A stretch of DNA of 64,000 nt from Adiantum capillus-veneris (Eukaryota; Streptophyta; Polypodiopsida; Polypodiales; Pteridaceae), in the NCBI GenBank assembly GCA_014529385.2, contig CM043971.1, forward strand, positions 85,554,340-85,618,339. The letters are read 5' to 3'. The notes under the pieces were generated by a model. That model was not told the origin of the DNA. It did not search any database and saw nothing but the letters and a program-made list of their open reading frames with translations. Positions 1 to 10,260 of the stretch are shown one piece after another. Every line of letters starts with the position of its first letter. Positions within the stretch are counted from its first letter, which is position 1. Made by a program: the position numbers and the translations under genes.

Positions 1-1098
1 GGGTGAAAGGCAAACTCATGGCGCCTCTCCTCTGTGCAAGCAAGCTCCTATCGAGCCTGCTGTAACTGCTCCTCCAACCATGGACTGTCTGGATGCTGCT
101 CCTGCATCCTCTGTAGTGAAGCAATGCCTCGTCTGAGACGCTGCTCCTCCTCTCTCTCTGCAGCCCGTCGAGCCAAAGACTCCTGGAGAAAAAAGTGGCT
201 AAGATGAGCTAGGCCTAAGGCCACTCTATCTGCAGGTAGAGCCTGGTTGTCCATGCCCTCTGTCCAGAGAGCCTCTACCCTCTCTCTGAGTGCTGAGTCC
301 AACAAGACCCACTCTGGGATGCGAAGCATTGTGCTCCCACTCCTCTGCCTGTCTGCCACTGTGAGGATCATTGGTGCATGGTCCGAGAAGGATGTCCCTG
401 CCTGGATTCCCACTGATCCCCCCAAGTCCCTAAAGTGGTCACTAGTGTAGAAGCAATCTATCCGCGATAGATTCACTCCTCCCACTCTGCGGTCCGATCT
501 AGAGAAGGCAAGACTCTCTGGAGGCCTCACAAAGCCAGAATGCTGCCATGTATCCGAGACCCTCAAAGTCATACACAACCTCTCCCAAGCTGCTAACTCG
601 ACTTCATGTACAGTAGCATGGCTGCCTCCGATCCTGTCAGAGGGGTTCTCCAACATGTTGAAGTCCCCTCCTACACACCAATGGTCAACCTGTGGCAAAG
701 AATCAAAAATCTGTGACTAAAACTCTACACGAGCACTCGCCACATTGGGCGCATAGATGTTCAGGAAGCCCACAAGGCCACCCTGAACCTGCAAAGTAAT
801 CCACTGAGCCCTTCCTGGCACAATAATCCCTCTGCCCAGAATGGCCTGCTGCAATGAGTCCGCAATAGTCATACATACCCCACCCTAGATGCCTCCAGGT
901 CCAAAAGGTATCATAACGTCCCCGCAAAATCTGACCACATCGCCGAATGCGGCTCTCAGACAAATGGTGCTCCTGAAGCATAAGGAGATCAATCTCTCCT
1001 CCCACAAGGCAACGTTGAAGCTCCTGACGCAATCGGCCCCGCTATCGCTGAAACTGGGGCCCACCTAATCCCTGCACATTCCACGAGATGATCCTCAT
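1..1098 (-). pseudogene. LINE ORF2, endonuclease domain (broken, partial)
   Basis: The reading starts at an ATG at 1098-1096 with MRIISWNVQGLGG, the conserved opening of exonuclease-endonuclease-phosphatase (APE-like) endonucleases, which nick target DNA for target-primed reverse transcription. Further on, LLMLQEHHL carries the catalytic Glu, and WCVGGDFNML carries the conserved GDFN motif near 660. SDHAPMIL (near 380) holds the terminal SDH motif. Breaks: an in-frame TAG after about 18 codons (near 1045), a frameshift near 880-900, and a TAG near 715. After the endonuclease the protein runs into a charged linker (EEEQRLRRGIASL) and leaves the window before RT. Identification is firm from the motifs. 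Confidence 0.85.
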
Positions 1099-3000
1099 GG
1101 GGAGCGAGAGAGAACAGATGCTGCCGCAGCAGCAAGACGGGCTATCTTCGAGGCAGGCTTGGATGGGGAGTAATCCGCATCCGAGTGTCCTCTAGATAGG
1201 CGAGCCTGTAGTGAGTGCCTGGCCCAAGCCCAAGCAGAGCGAGCCGTGCGCAAAGCAACCTCCTCTATCCAGGAATTCTCATGAATGTATACATAGCAAG
1301 GCAAACACTGCGTATCAGCAAAAAAGTACACGACAATGTGCCTACATCCTGCTGAGTCTGGGGGTGTCACCGCAAACTTGGCCAGTGGCCACAAAGTCTG
1401 CAGCAAATCTGTAACTCCAAGTTCTCCCATGTGGTGAGAGAACTCGAGAACCTGTGTATGCAACCATCCCACCACTGAGTCTAGGGACCACTCTGTCTCG
1501 GTTCGATCACAGAGGGGAAAGGAGAGACCAACTGCTGAGTCCAAGGCCTCTGTTCCCCTAGCGGCGAGGAACAAAGCGTGGACCTTGAAGCAGGCTGCCT
1601 CGTGGTCTGCTGCGGAATCGCCGAAAAAACGAGTGAATCCATAATCGAAGAAATCCCAGCGGCGTCGGAGGTCAATGCTCGTCAGACCACGAGGGATAAC
1701 TGCAAGGGAAGATGTCTAAATCTGCAAAGGGGGCCGCAAGAAGGGCTGACCCTCTCTCGCTAGGTGACTCGTGGCAAAGGAAGTGCCAAGAGATCTCCTA
1801 GCCGCCGGCGAGGGACCAGTCTCCTGAGTCGACTATGGTACTGAAGTAGGAGGAGGGGGGGAAGGAGCTGGGGGGGGGCGGAGGAGAAGAGAAGCATGGT
1901 GGGGCGACAAAGAGAGGGGGGCGAGGTGGGGAGTGGGCGGGAGCAGAGGGCAGGGAAGGGGATGAGGAGGAAGAGGGGAAACCTGAAGGTGGGGTGGTTG
2001 GCGAGGGTGAAGCGAAAGTGGAGGCTAGCGTAGGGGGCTCCTCCTGCTCAAGAGGACCAAAGCGGTTCCCCGTGGGAACCCACTACTGCTGAGTAGGCAC
2101 CTGAGGGCCACTCTGAGTGCCAGGCTGCCGCTGTGGCCCATGGCGTTGATGGCCACAGGCCTGCTGCCATCCCTCCTCCGCTGGAGCCCCAGGCTCGGAG
2201 AGTGTCTCAGAATCTGTGCGCTGTGCCGCTGGTTGTGGCTACGGCCCAGCCTTGGCAGGCTGGGGCTGAGGCTGAGGTGCAGGTCGTGGCCTCCTTCGTG
2301 GACAAGCCTTCGCTAAATGGCCCATCTGTCTGCAAATGAAGCACTGGTTCGGGAGACCCGAGTACTCCACACTCTGTGTAAACCAACCCCCACTCACGCG
2401 AGGCAGAAGGATGACCTTCGGGAGCGTGTGGGTATCTCTGACCAAAACTCGAACTGAAGGGATGCCAGCCACCTTGGCAGCTACTGATGCTGCCGTACGA
2501 GGTGTCTCCAAGACAGTCCCGATGGCGGAGCCAATCCTGGAGAGAAGTGGAAGGTACTCCCTCCGTAAACCCGGAAAGCAAACTGAGATGGGGATGTCTG
2601 CCTCCTCTACTAGCACATCCGAAGTCGGGTCAAAACCATGTCGCCACTGTCGAAAGTGGGCGTGTGATGCTCGGATGGCCAGTGGACTCATAGCTATGAC
2701 CTTGGAGGCCATCTCGGAAGTCTCAAACTCGATCTGGTAGTACCCCCGTCCGAGGATCTGGACATCCAAAATCTTGCCCACCTCTACGAGAAGGCGGGCC
2801 TGGAGAAGGTCTCGCAGCTCTCCTCTGCTAGGACGGGTGCCGAGAACCTTGTAGATGACAGAAGTTGCCTGCAAGCACTCTACCTCTGCAGCAAGGCTCG
2901 CTTGCTCTGTCGGCGAAAGAGCAAGTCGAATGGTGGGCTCAGCGGGGTCGGGCGAGGGGGCTTCAGGCGAGTCCCTCTGTGGCGGAGCTGGAGCCTCCAT
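1095..3000 (-). pseudogene. LINE ORF1, RNA-binding gag-like protein (broken)
   Basis: The first intact block (3000-2239, 253 aa, starting MEAPAPPQRDSPEAP) contains a DUF4283-like region common to plant LINE ORF1 proteins (about residues 60-190). It is followed by a CCHC zinc knuckle CFICRQMGHLAKAC (C-x2-C-x4-H-x4-C) and a basic, Pro/Gln-rich stretch. Coding then becomes frame-broken. A last block (1574-1095) ends in a TGA that overlaps the ORF2 start. In the family ORF1 coats the LINE RNA. The section 2230-1580 is Pro/Ser/Gly-rich with shifted frames. Ending exactly at the ORF2 ATG supports this frame as the true ORF1 C-terminus. Confidence 0.8.
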
Positions 3001-3405
3001 CTGTGTCTACTGCTAAGTTGAAGAAGCGGATGGTGAAGAAGAACTAAACCGAGTACGCCGAACACTAGTCCGAAGAAAAAGCGATGAAGAGCCAGGTGCA
3101 GAAAACCTTCGGGGGCAATGCGGACAAGGGGGGGGGGGGGGGGGGGGGGGGGGGGAGAAAACAGCCAGGGAATGAGGGGGCAGCGGGCGGGTTAAAGGGA
3201 AGCCAGGGACGAGAGCGGCAGGCAGCTGGGGGCAGCGGTGGCAGGCTGGGCTGGGCGAGGGAGACAGTGCGAGGGCGAGAGGGGGGGGCACAGGAGGCAG
3301 CGTGAGGGTGAGGAGGGGCAGCGTGGGGGGGTCTGGAGGCAACGCGAGGGCGAGAGAGAGAGGGGGGTGAGGGGGAGCGTGCAGCAACAACGAGCGTTCG
3401 TTCCT
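3001..3405 (-). other. LINE 5' region with 28-base G tract
   Basis: Purine-rich, GC-rich sequence upstream of LINE ORF1. It includes an uninterrupted run of 28 G (3128-3155) and several further G runs to 3380. Apparent open frames here are low-complexity Pro/Ser or Gly repeats and are not taken as genes. It probably acts as the LINE 5' UTR/promoter; this is inferred from position only. Confidence 0.5.
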
Positions 3406-4790
3406 CATTCAAACTTACTACAAGTCGTTCTTCTATAGGTATCTCCATCTTTGGGCATCTGGCAATGTATTGTTTCATTCCAGTTGCACAATCCCTAACA
3501 GACTCACCATGTTTCTGTTTAAAGCTATAGATTTGAGCTACCATATTATGTTTAATCCCCGTTTTAGAACAAGCAGCTACAAATCCTTGAGCTAATGTAT
3601 TCAAGTCCATGATCGACCTTCGTGGAATGTTTTGGAACCATGTCCAAGCTTTTCCTTCTAATGTCATTCCAAACCCCTCGAATTGAGTATAGAAATCAAA
3701 TATACGCTTTGCTCTTAGCACTTCCTTAAAGCTTGCTAAGTGGTCATATGGATCCCCTGATCCACTGTATTTTTTGACCCATTTTTGAAAATCAGCTTGT
3801 CTGACACGTCTGTTTGGTTCAACTCCAGGTCTTGGAGTTGGTCATGTTCCGAGTCCTTCAAACCAGTCTGTGAGAAATAGTGACTCATGTGGCCCTGGAC
3901 TGGCCTTAGTATCACCTAGTTTTCTACCTGATGAGGTGGTTTCTGGTTTCTTCACATTACTCTCAGATGATCTCTCATGATGTTCGTCTCTTGGAGTGGT
4001 TTCTGGTCCTTGACCCAATATCCAATCCCGTATGGAATACCCCTGGTATTTGGTTTGTTCTACCTCCTCAGGAGTCATCATAACAAAGTTGTTGTTATAA
4101 CAATCCCTAACCAGGTAAGTTGGAAGATCCGCAGATCCCTTATCTTTCATCTTGAGGATATAGATGATCTTCATGTCTATTAACTATCTTCTTCTAGCAT
4201 GAGAAGTCCACAAAAGATATTTTATGTTTCTATCTTCCCAACAATAGACTCCGATCCTAGGATTATATGTACTAAGCCGTTTCAAAGGCTTCAAGTCTAC
4301 TTGATCGTATCCCTCGAGTTCCAAAGTTGGTGGTCCTTCTTTTGCTGACATATATGGGATTATAGTGTTTACTTCTAACCACCATTGTTCTACCACATCA
4401 GGATTTTCCACTTGTACATATTGAGTTCCGTTTCGATCCATGTACATTTTTCCTTGTTTGTTTGCCCTAACCTCTTCTTTGAACTCAATACCATGGTCAT
4501 CAATGCAAATAGGATACTCTTTGTTAGGATCCAATTAAACTTGGGCTCCATGACGGTTACTCTTGTAAAAAGAGAGTATATGCTTATAGCGCATTGTCGT
4601 TCCGGTTTCCAGGTGGGGTCGAGTAAGAAAACATTTCGGATGTTGAATCTGAAAAAGTGTCTGAGACTTCTTCAAGAATTGTGTGCAAGGAATTTCCTTG
4701 ATTCACGCTTTCTTCCGTGGATACTCTACTGGTGTTTTCTCCGAATAGGCCTTGATTTCCTATTACACGACCGGATCTAAGGTTCATATA
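3406..4790 (-). pseudogene. Element A gag polyprotein (broken, truncated)
   Basis: The N-terminal piece starts at 4787 (MNLRSGRVIGNQGLFGEN) and is separated by a frameshift from a long second frame (about 4534-3406). That frame has stops at 4186-4184 and 3844-3842 but otherwise stays coherent. The Retrotrans_gag core is clear: YSGSGDPYDHLASFK (near 3765), TLEGKAWTWFQNIP (near 3650), then LAQGFVAACSKTG and ERLVVSLNEE, where the gag homology stops near 3410. Gag forms the virus-like particle. The upstream 4534-4184 section (PICIDDHGIEFKEEV) is not a domain I recognise. No zinc knuckle, protease or RT remains. Confidence 0.75.
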
Positions 4791-6725
4791 GACTTATGAA
4801 GCACTGGATAGAGTATTATCCTTGGATTGACTTGTCGTCACTTTCCACTTGATTCAATTGCAACTTTTTGTCAAGCCACAGATTTCTCATCTGCAACCTG
4901 ATTCCTGTACAAAATTAATCAAATTATCTCTTTTTCTATGAGGGCAGTAGAGCTCTTGAGAACCCTCGTGATTGGACTCTGTATATCACTTCAAATCGTG
5001 CTATGGAAGTCAAATTATTGATTTTCAGATTCAGCTTTAGCAAAATCAAAGGTCTAATCTGCAACCTGTAAACTGAGTATATATGTACCAATTTTGATCC
5101 GATTGAACCCAAACTTGTCTTGTGGCCTTATTTTATGCCGGTCTAACACTATATAAGCCCAAAAGTTAAAATTGAAGTCTCTGGATAGCAAAAGTAAATA
5201 ATCACGATTATTTACTTTTGTCAAGTTTTTGTACTTTTTGGATTGGTTTGGCAAGTATACAACTTATTTAAACCCTTGGACAAGTTTCAACAAGTTTGGG
5301 CAAAATTTGATCAAGTTTATCCACTGTTCCGTGTCCGCAGACTCTGATTTTGACAATCTGGCTTAAGTCTCACTTTTGAGATCCAAATTTCACCAAAATT
5401 GATTTCTGGGGTCTACTTGATGTGCTTGACCTTGTGAAGCAGATGTAAATAATCGCGATTATTTACTCCAGCTATATTTTTGTAAATTTTTGACCCAAAT
5501 TTGACACAGATCTGTTAAGCACCTTAAATTAAGGTCACTAGCCAAGTTTCATCAATTTTGGATAATTTTTTGGTCAAATGGTCATCAATTATCTGTCCGC
5601 AAACTAACTTTGCAATTTTAGTCACAATTTTCAATCCAATGATTCAAATCTTACCAAATTTGATTTGTGGGCTTATTACAACATGGTAAAGCTAGTGGTA
5701 TGCTTACATGGTCAAAAAAAGTTCAAAAACAAGGCAGATGTAAATAATCGCGATTATTTATGTTTGACAAAATTTTACAAGTTTTTGGCCGACTAAGTAT
5801 GTACACATGTTTATCACATCAATATAAGCCTATGGATCAATTTTGAACAAGTTTGAATAAATTTTTACCCAATTTACAAGCAAGATTCAAAAAGTCAGTA
5901 CGAACTTTAGTTTTTACCCAGATTCTTGCCAGTTTAGTGATCCAAATCTCTTGAGCCTTTACAAAAGTTGTTTGTACACATGCAATGAGTCAATGGTATG
6001 AATCTTGGCCAATTTAGAGCAAAAAGTTAATAATCGTGATTATTAACTTGAGGCTTGAAATGAGCACTTTTTTACAATTTTCTCAAAGACAGTCTTTTTA
6101 TGATGTTTTTTAAGCCTATAAATCAAGTCAAAACTTAATTTTTCCTAAAATGAAGAAAAAGTAAATAATCTGAGTTTAGGTCAACTTCTTGAAATTTTTA
6201 CATCGAAGTGCCTTTGAGCTTACCCGTTGATTCGGACAACTCTTAGGCTTACTCTCTAGTCGGATTGAGTGAATTCAAGTCTTTTCAAGCTATTTCTAGA
6301 CATAGACCTGAAATTCTGCAACTTTACATAACAACTCACACTTGATTCTGTCAGAGAGAGCAATGTTATGAAATCCACTTCGGATCCTACTTACCCTACT
6401 CCTAGTTTCTCATGCAATGGGGTTATGGAAAGTGTCTACAAACACGCGTTTTCTTGTGTTTTTTTCTGTTTTTCAGAGTATTGATCTTAAGACTTGTTTC
6501 ATCTATCAATCATTCTCCAAATCTTAATCTAAATCTACAATCCTACAGTCCTTAAGGTACTCAGCAAGTACGATTACTTCCAAGCTACCTCTACCCAGCC
6601 AAAGATGACAATCTTAAGCTATGCGGTTTCTAAAAGAAAGTTTTGAACTCTAGGCGAACCTAGAGGAAGTTAAAGGACAATTGCATAAGATGCTCGTGTT
6701 TTTCCCTAGTTTAGGTCTCTTTTAT
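4791..6725 (-). other. Element A leader with palindromic repeats
   Basis: An AT-rich, non-coding stretch between PBS and gag. It contains at least four copies of a 20-22 bp palindrome with core AATAATCGCGATTATT or close variants: 5194-5215, 5445-5466 (perfect), 5740-5760 (perfect core) and 6026-6047. A half copy (GTAAATAATC) lies at 6161-6170. They are spaced by roughly 250-300 bp within a degenerate longer repeat that also contains phrases such as CAAATTTGATC. No ORF of note was found. Confidence 0.75.
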
Positions 6726-6742
6726 CCCCGGCAGCGGCGCCA
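6726..6742 (-). other. Primer binding site (tRNA-Asp type), element A
   Basis: On the minus strand the sequence reads TGGCGCCGCTGCCGGGG, complementary (about one mismatch) to the 3' end of plant tRNA-Asp. This PBS is typical of Athila/Tat-like Ty3 elements. It lies two bases inside the LTR end (CCCACA / TT / TGGCGCC). Confidence 0.85.
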
Positions 6743-6744
6743 AA

Positions 6745-7060
6745 TGTGGGATGCATGTCTAACCTCACCATCCTATCTTATTGCAGTATTAGCGAGAACC
6801 ACGATTAATTTGTCAAACCATGGGACAAAGCTGACTTGACTAGTGCATAGAGGCTACAAGAGGTTGTCAATCTCTCAAAAAACAACTAACAACTCTCCTC
6901 TAACTCAAGGTACACTCAACTGACTGAAATCACCAAAAGTCGATCGCTCATCGGCAAGCAAATCACATCCGTTATAGCATTAAATGACATCCAAATGTAA
7001 CGAACTTCTAGGACAAGTTTATAATACCTAAGCACACATGCCTATGGCCTCAAACCCCAC
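6745..7060 (-). repeat. LTR 3' portion of element A
   Basis: The sequence ending (minus) in ...GTTAGACATGCATCCCACA directly precedes the PBS. About 315 bp match 61090-61404 on the plus strand, for example GTGAGGTTAGACA, GAGATTGACAACCTCTTGTAG and TCTATGCACTAGTC. Homology fades beyond ~7060, so the LTR start (U3) is not located. Confidence 0.7.
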
Positions 7061-8340
7061 TTTAGGTGAAGTTCTTACAAAGTTTACCAAGAAAATGGGA
7101 GTTACAATATTCTCAATTTATCAAAATAATAATTGTTTTGTTTCTACCATGTTTATGTTTCTACCATCAATTAAGTTCACCCGCTATGATCACAAAGTAA
7201 TCTCACAAAAGTGCTTCACTTGATTTTCTAATTCCACTACTCTCAAAGTTCATAGGCCATTTTCATTACACATTAGCTATTGGTAGGTATTTCTTTGGTA
7301 TTGCTTCAGATGATACGAATAGCTATTACCTTGTGAACTTAACTGCTGTTAAATTGCGGATTTGATTTTCACTATGTAGCTCATTTGGATAGAGAAAGTG
7401 TAAACATAAATTATAGATACATGCGTTGTTAACATAGAAGATATGTACCACGAGTTTATGTAAACTGCTAATCAAGAAACCTTTGGTTGGATATTATAAC
7501 AATAGGGGTCACATGTGGTTTCAAATAAAAAAGAAATGAATTAAACAAAACATTCCCAAGAACACAATGTGGACACAAGGAAGTAAAAAATGGCTTCTTG
7601 TTTGGTCGATTTCTATGGCTCCTCCTTGACCCTTAGATCAAGAATAGGGAAACCGTAAACAACCCTTTTTTCATCCAAATTGGCCCTAATGTGAAGGGAT
7701 TTCAAGATGGGATATCGCTGGGACTAGGGCTGGGTGCCAGCCGGCCGGGCCCTTCCTACAGCTTTTCTTTGGCCACATCTGGGACCTGGCCCTAGCCAAC
7801 CGGACGGCGGCGCAAAATAAGGCATCCATGGACTCGCTCTTCGAGTCGGTAGGAAAAATGATCAGTCAGGCGCTGGCGGAGAGCATGGCCGACCAGGTTT
7901 GCGCCTATAACGCCAGCATCGCCCAGCTCGGCCAGAACTACCGTCTCTCCATCCAATCCTACAAAGAAAATGCTTCCTCTGTTGCCGTCCAAATGGTTAC
8001 TTCGCTCTCTGTCTTTTTCAATAATCACAAGAAGATTTAGCAATTCTATCATGCAAGAAAATCGAGTTCTTTTCAGTGTTTTTTATACAATGCATAACAT
8101 CACGATCTTCTGCTCGGGAGGCACCTCATACCTAGCTCAGTAATTCTAGTGCTAAATGTTTAGTGCACAAGCTTTGTGAGGCCTTTAAGTTGGGGAGTTC
8201 ACTAAAGTATATGTAACATAACACATGTGTTCAACAAAAGGGATTTTATATTCTTGTAAAGTTACAAAAACATGTGTAGATAAAGCCTATAAGGGGTACT
8301 TTTAATCCATTCTGGTGAACGCACATGATATAGGAAAATC
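7061..8340. other. Intergenic, no confident gene
   Basis: AT-rich sequence without recognisable retroelement domains. A 70-codon open frame lies at 7828-8040 plus (MDSLFESVGKMISQALAESM...), with an amphipathic look but no family I know; it may be a fragment of a gag or a chance frame. The segment 7545-7620 (ACATTCCCAAGAACA...) is repeated at 8645-8715, showing that this stretch belongs to the same repeat family as the foldback units that follow. Confidence 0.4.
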
Positions 8341-8640
8341 ATAGTGAATGCTCCGGACCTTTGAACACAGAGCAAAAAGGGGGGGGGGGGGGGGGGAGGG
8401 GGGTTGCTCTAAGTACATCAACACTACATGTCTATCTCATGGCCATGCATTCTAAAATATGCCCCTATTTTTCATTTTAAAGCCCTAGGGACCCTCAACT
8501 AGAGGGGCCACAAGGCTGTGCAAAATGGCCAAATAGGGCCATATTTGGCCATTTTATGCGCCCTTGTGGGCCCTCTTGTTGAGGGTCCCTAGGGCTTTAA
8601 ACGACAAATAGAGAAAATTTTAGTTTTTTGCCCATGCCTT
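8341..8640. repeat. Foldback unit 1 (MITE-like) with G18 tract
   Basis: The centre, 8477-8600, is an inverted repeat. The left arm TTAAAGCCCTAGGGACCCTC (8477 on) is the exact reverse complement of the right arm ending at 8600, over 23 bp. Further inner pairing follows (GGCCACAAGG / CCCTTGTGGGCC; AAAATGGCC / GGCCATTTT). The left flank includes an 18-G run at 8379-8396. The unit is repeated as foldback unit 2. Confidence 0.75.
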
Positions 8641-8719
8641 TACCAAGACATTCCCAAGAACAAGGGGTGGACACAAGGAAGTCAAAAATGGATCCTTGTT
8701 TGCTTGATTTCTAGGGGGA

Positions 8720-8990
8720 TTTGTGAGGCCTTTGAACACATAGCAAAATGGGAGGGGGGGAGCTCTTTCTCTCTGTACATCTAGCATTACATCTTTATCT
8801 CATGCCCATACACAATAATTTTGCAATTTGTTTCCATGTAAAGGCCCCCAGGGCCCTCAACAAGAGTGGCGGTGCCCAGAATGCCCATCCAGGACTTTTG
8901 GATAGGCATTTCATGCGCCCTTGTGGCCAGTCTTGATGAGGGTCCCCGAGGCCTTTACATGGAAAAATATTGCAAAATTATTGTGTATGA
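8720..8990. repeat. Foldback unit 2 (MITE-like)
   Basis: A second copy of the same family. Arms run from about 8808 (ATACACAATAATTTTGCAA) to 8988 (reverse complement, ending ATTGTGTAT), with inner arms GTAAAGGCC... and ...GGCCTTTAC. The left flank (CTTTGAACACATAGCAAAATGGGAGG) repeats the flank of unit 1, so the whole ~370-bp unit is tandemly duplicated and diverged. Confidence 0.7.
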
Positions 8991-9074
8991 TAATGATACA
9001 AGGTTAAGCATGATACAGACTTCTAGGTTGTTTTCAACAGCTTCTAGCTTCCAATCGGCTCCGAATCTATTCGG

Positions 9075-10260
9075 GATTTTACCATACTTTAAGAGCATGC
9101 ACAACGAATAAGAATTCCAAGTCATGTGTAGGATAATTCAACTCATGTATATGTAACTTACAAGATTCATAAGCTAATGATTTTCCTTCTTGAGACAGAA
9201 CGCCACCAATTGCTTGTCCACTTGTATCAGTGAGCACATCGAATGTCTTGAGAAGTCTGGAAGCTGTAGTATTGGTGCATTCACCAAAGATTCTTTGAGT
9301 TTCTCAAAACTAGCTTAAGCGCATTCATTCCAAGTAAACACTTTAGCCTTCTTAAGTGTATTAGTCAATGGGGATGCAATCTTAGCGTAGCCTTGAATAA
9401 ATGTACGATACCTCCTGTTAAACAAGGAAAGCCATGTACTTCTCTTATCGATCTTGGTGTAGGCCAATCTATAACAACTTCGATCACACCATCCTTGGAT
9501 ACAATAAATCCAAATACTCCACCTTGTCAATGAAGAAGGTGCATTTGCTATGTTTAGTATAAAGTTGATTTTGACAAAGAAGTTCAAGTACTTCTCGCAC
9601 ATGCTATGTGTGTTCTTCTTTGTTTCTTGAGTAAACCAGGATATCATCAAAGAAGACAAGAACAAAATCATCAAGATGCTCTCGAAACACGTCTTTCATG
9701 AGACAATTAAAAGTTGCAGGAGCATTTGTAAGTCCAAAAGGCATTATCCTAAATTCATAATGTTCAAAACGAGTATTAAATCTTGTCTTTGGTATGTCCT
9801 GCTCCTTGATTCGGATTTGGTAATACCCTAACTTTTGTGAACATAGACGCTCTATGTAATCGGTCAAGCAACTCCTCAATCCTTTGTATTGTTACTTATT
9901 TGACTGTTACCTTATTCAATCCATGATAATCAATACAAAGACATAGATTACCATCCTTCTTCCGATTAAAGAGAATAGGAGTATTCCATGGAGAAACGCT
10001 GGGTCGAATGAAGCCTTGTTCAAGAAGTTGAGTTAGTTGCTCCTTGAGTTCCACAAATTCAAGTACTGACATTTTGTATGGTCTACGGGCAACTGGTTGA
10101 GATCTTGGAGTAAGCTTTATTGCATGATCAACATCACACTTGGGTGGTAACTGTGAAAGTTCTTCAGGAGATACATTATCAAAATCTATTATCCATTTGG
10201 GTTCAAGTTAATTTAACTTCTTCTCTTTAGGGTTAAGCTTTACTACGTAAATTCTTTCAT
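9075..10260 (-). pseudogene. Element B reverse transcriptase and start of RNase H
   Basis: Reading leftwards there is a decayed RT entry ([40 protein letters not shown] near 9970), then [18 protein letters not shown] and [13 protein letters not shown]. The active-site box is [12 protein letters not shown] (near 9655; FxDD form with both catalytic Asp kept). An RNase H domain follows with [16 protein letters not shown] (near 9235) and [20 protein letters not shown] (near 9100), where homology ends. Several frame changes and stops occur between blocks (for example near 9880 and 9600). The enzyme would copy element RNA into DNA; this copy cannot. Confidence 0.85.

Larger units (their letters stand above)
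1..3405 (-). mobile_element. LINE (L1-like non-LTR retrotransposon), 5' part
   Basis: A minus-strand LINE occupies the left edge. Reading leftwards it shows a G-rich 5' region (3405-3001), ORF1 with a zinc knuckle (3000-1095), and the start of ORF2 with an endonuclease domain (1098-1). Reverse transcriptase should lie beyond base 1. The 5' boundary is placed near 3405, where gag coding of the neighbouring Ty3 element stops making sense in mid-domain. The copy carries frameshifts and stops in both ORFs, so it is inactive. The order ORF1 (RNA binding) then ORF2 (endonuclease first) is that of plant L1 elements. The exact junction and any target-site duplication cannot be set because the 3' end is outside the window. 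Confidence 0.85.
3406..7060 (-). mobile_element. Ty3/gypsy element A (5' LTR end, leader, gag; truncated)
   Basis: A minus-strand LTR retrotransposon. The LTR end lies at about 7060-6745, followed by a primer binding site (6742-6726), an unusually long leader of about 1.9 kb (6725-4791), and a gag region (4790-3406). The gag is cut off at the junction with the LINE, so pol is missing. The PBS type (tRNA-Asp) and gag sequence point to the Athila/Tat side of Ty3 elements; this assignment is inference. The LTR end and palindromic leader repeats are shared with element F at the far end of the window. Confidence 0.75.

Noticed and set aside
2133-2740. Plus-strand open frames opposite LINE ORF1
   Set aside because: Shadows of the minus-strand ORF1, which has a clear zinc knuckle and family match.
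5445-5466. A replication origin or terminator at the palindrome
   Set aside because: The palindrome recurs in two LTR-element leaders; nothing else supports an origin or a bacterial-type terminator.
6726-6742. A tRNA gene fragment
   Set aside because: Only the tRNA 3'-end complement is present, next to an LTR end; this is a PBS, not a tRNA gene.
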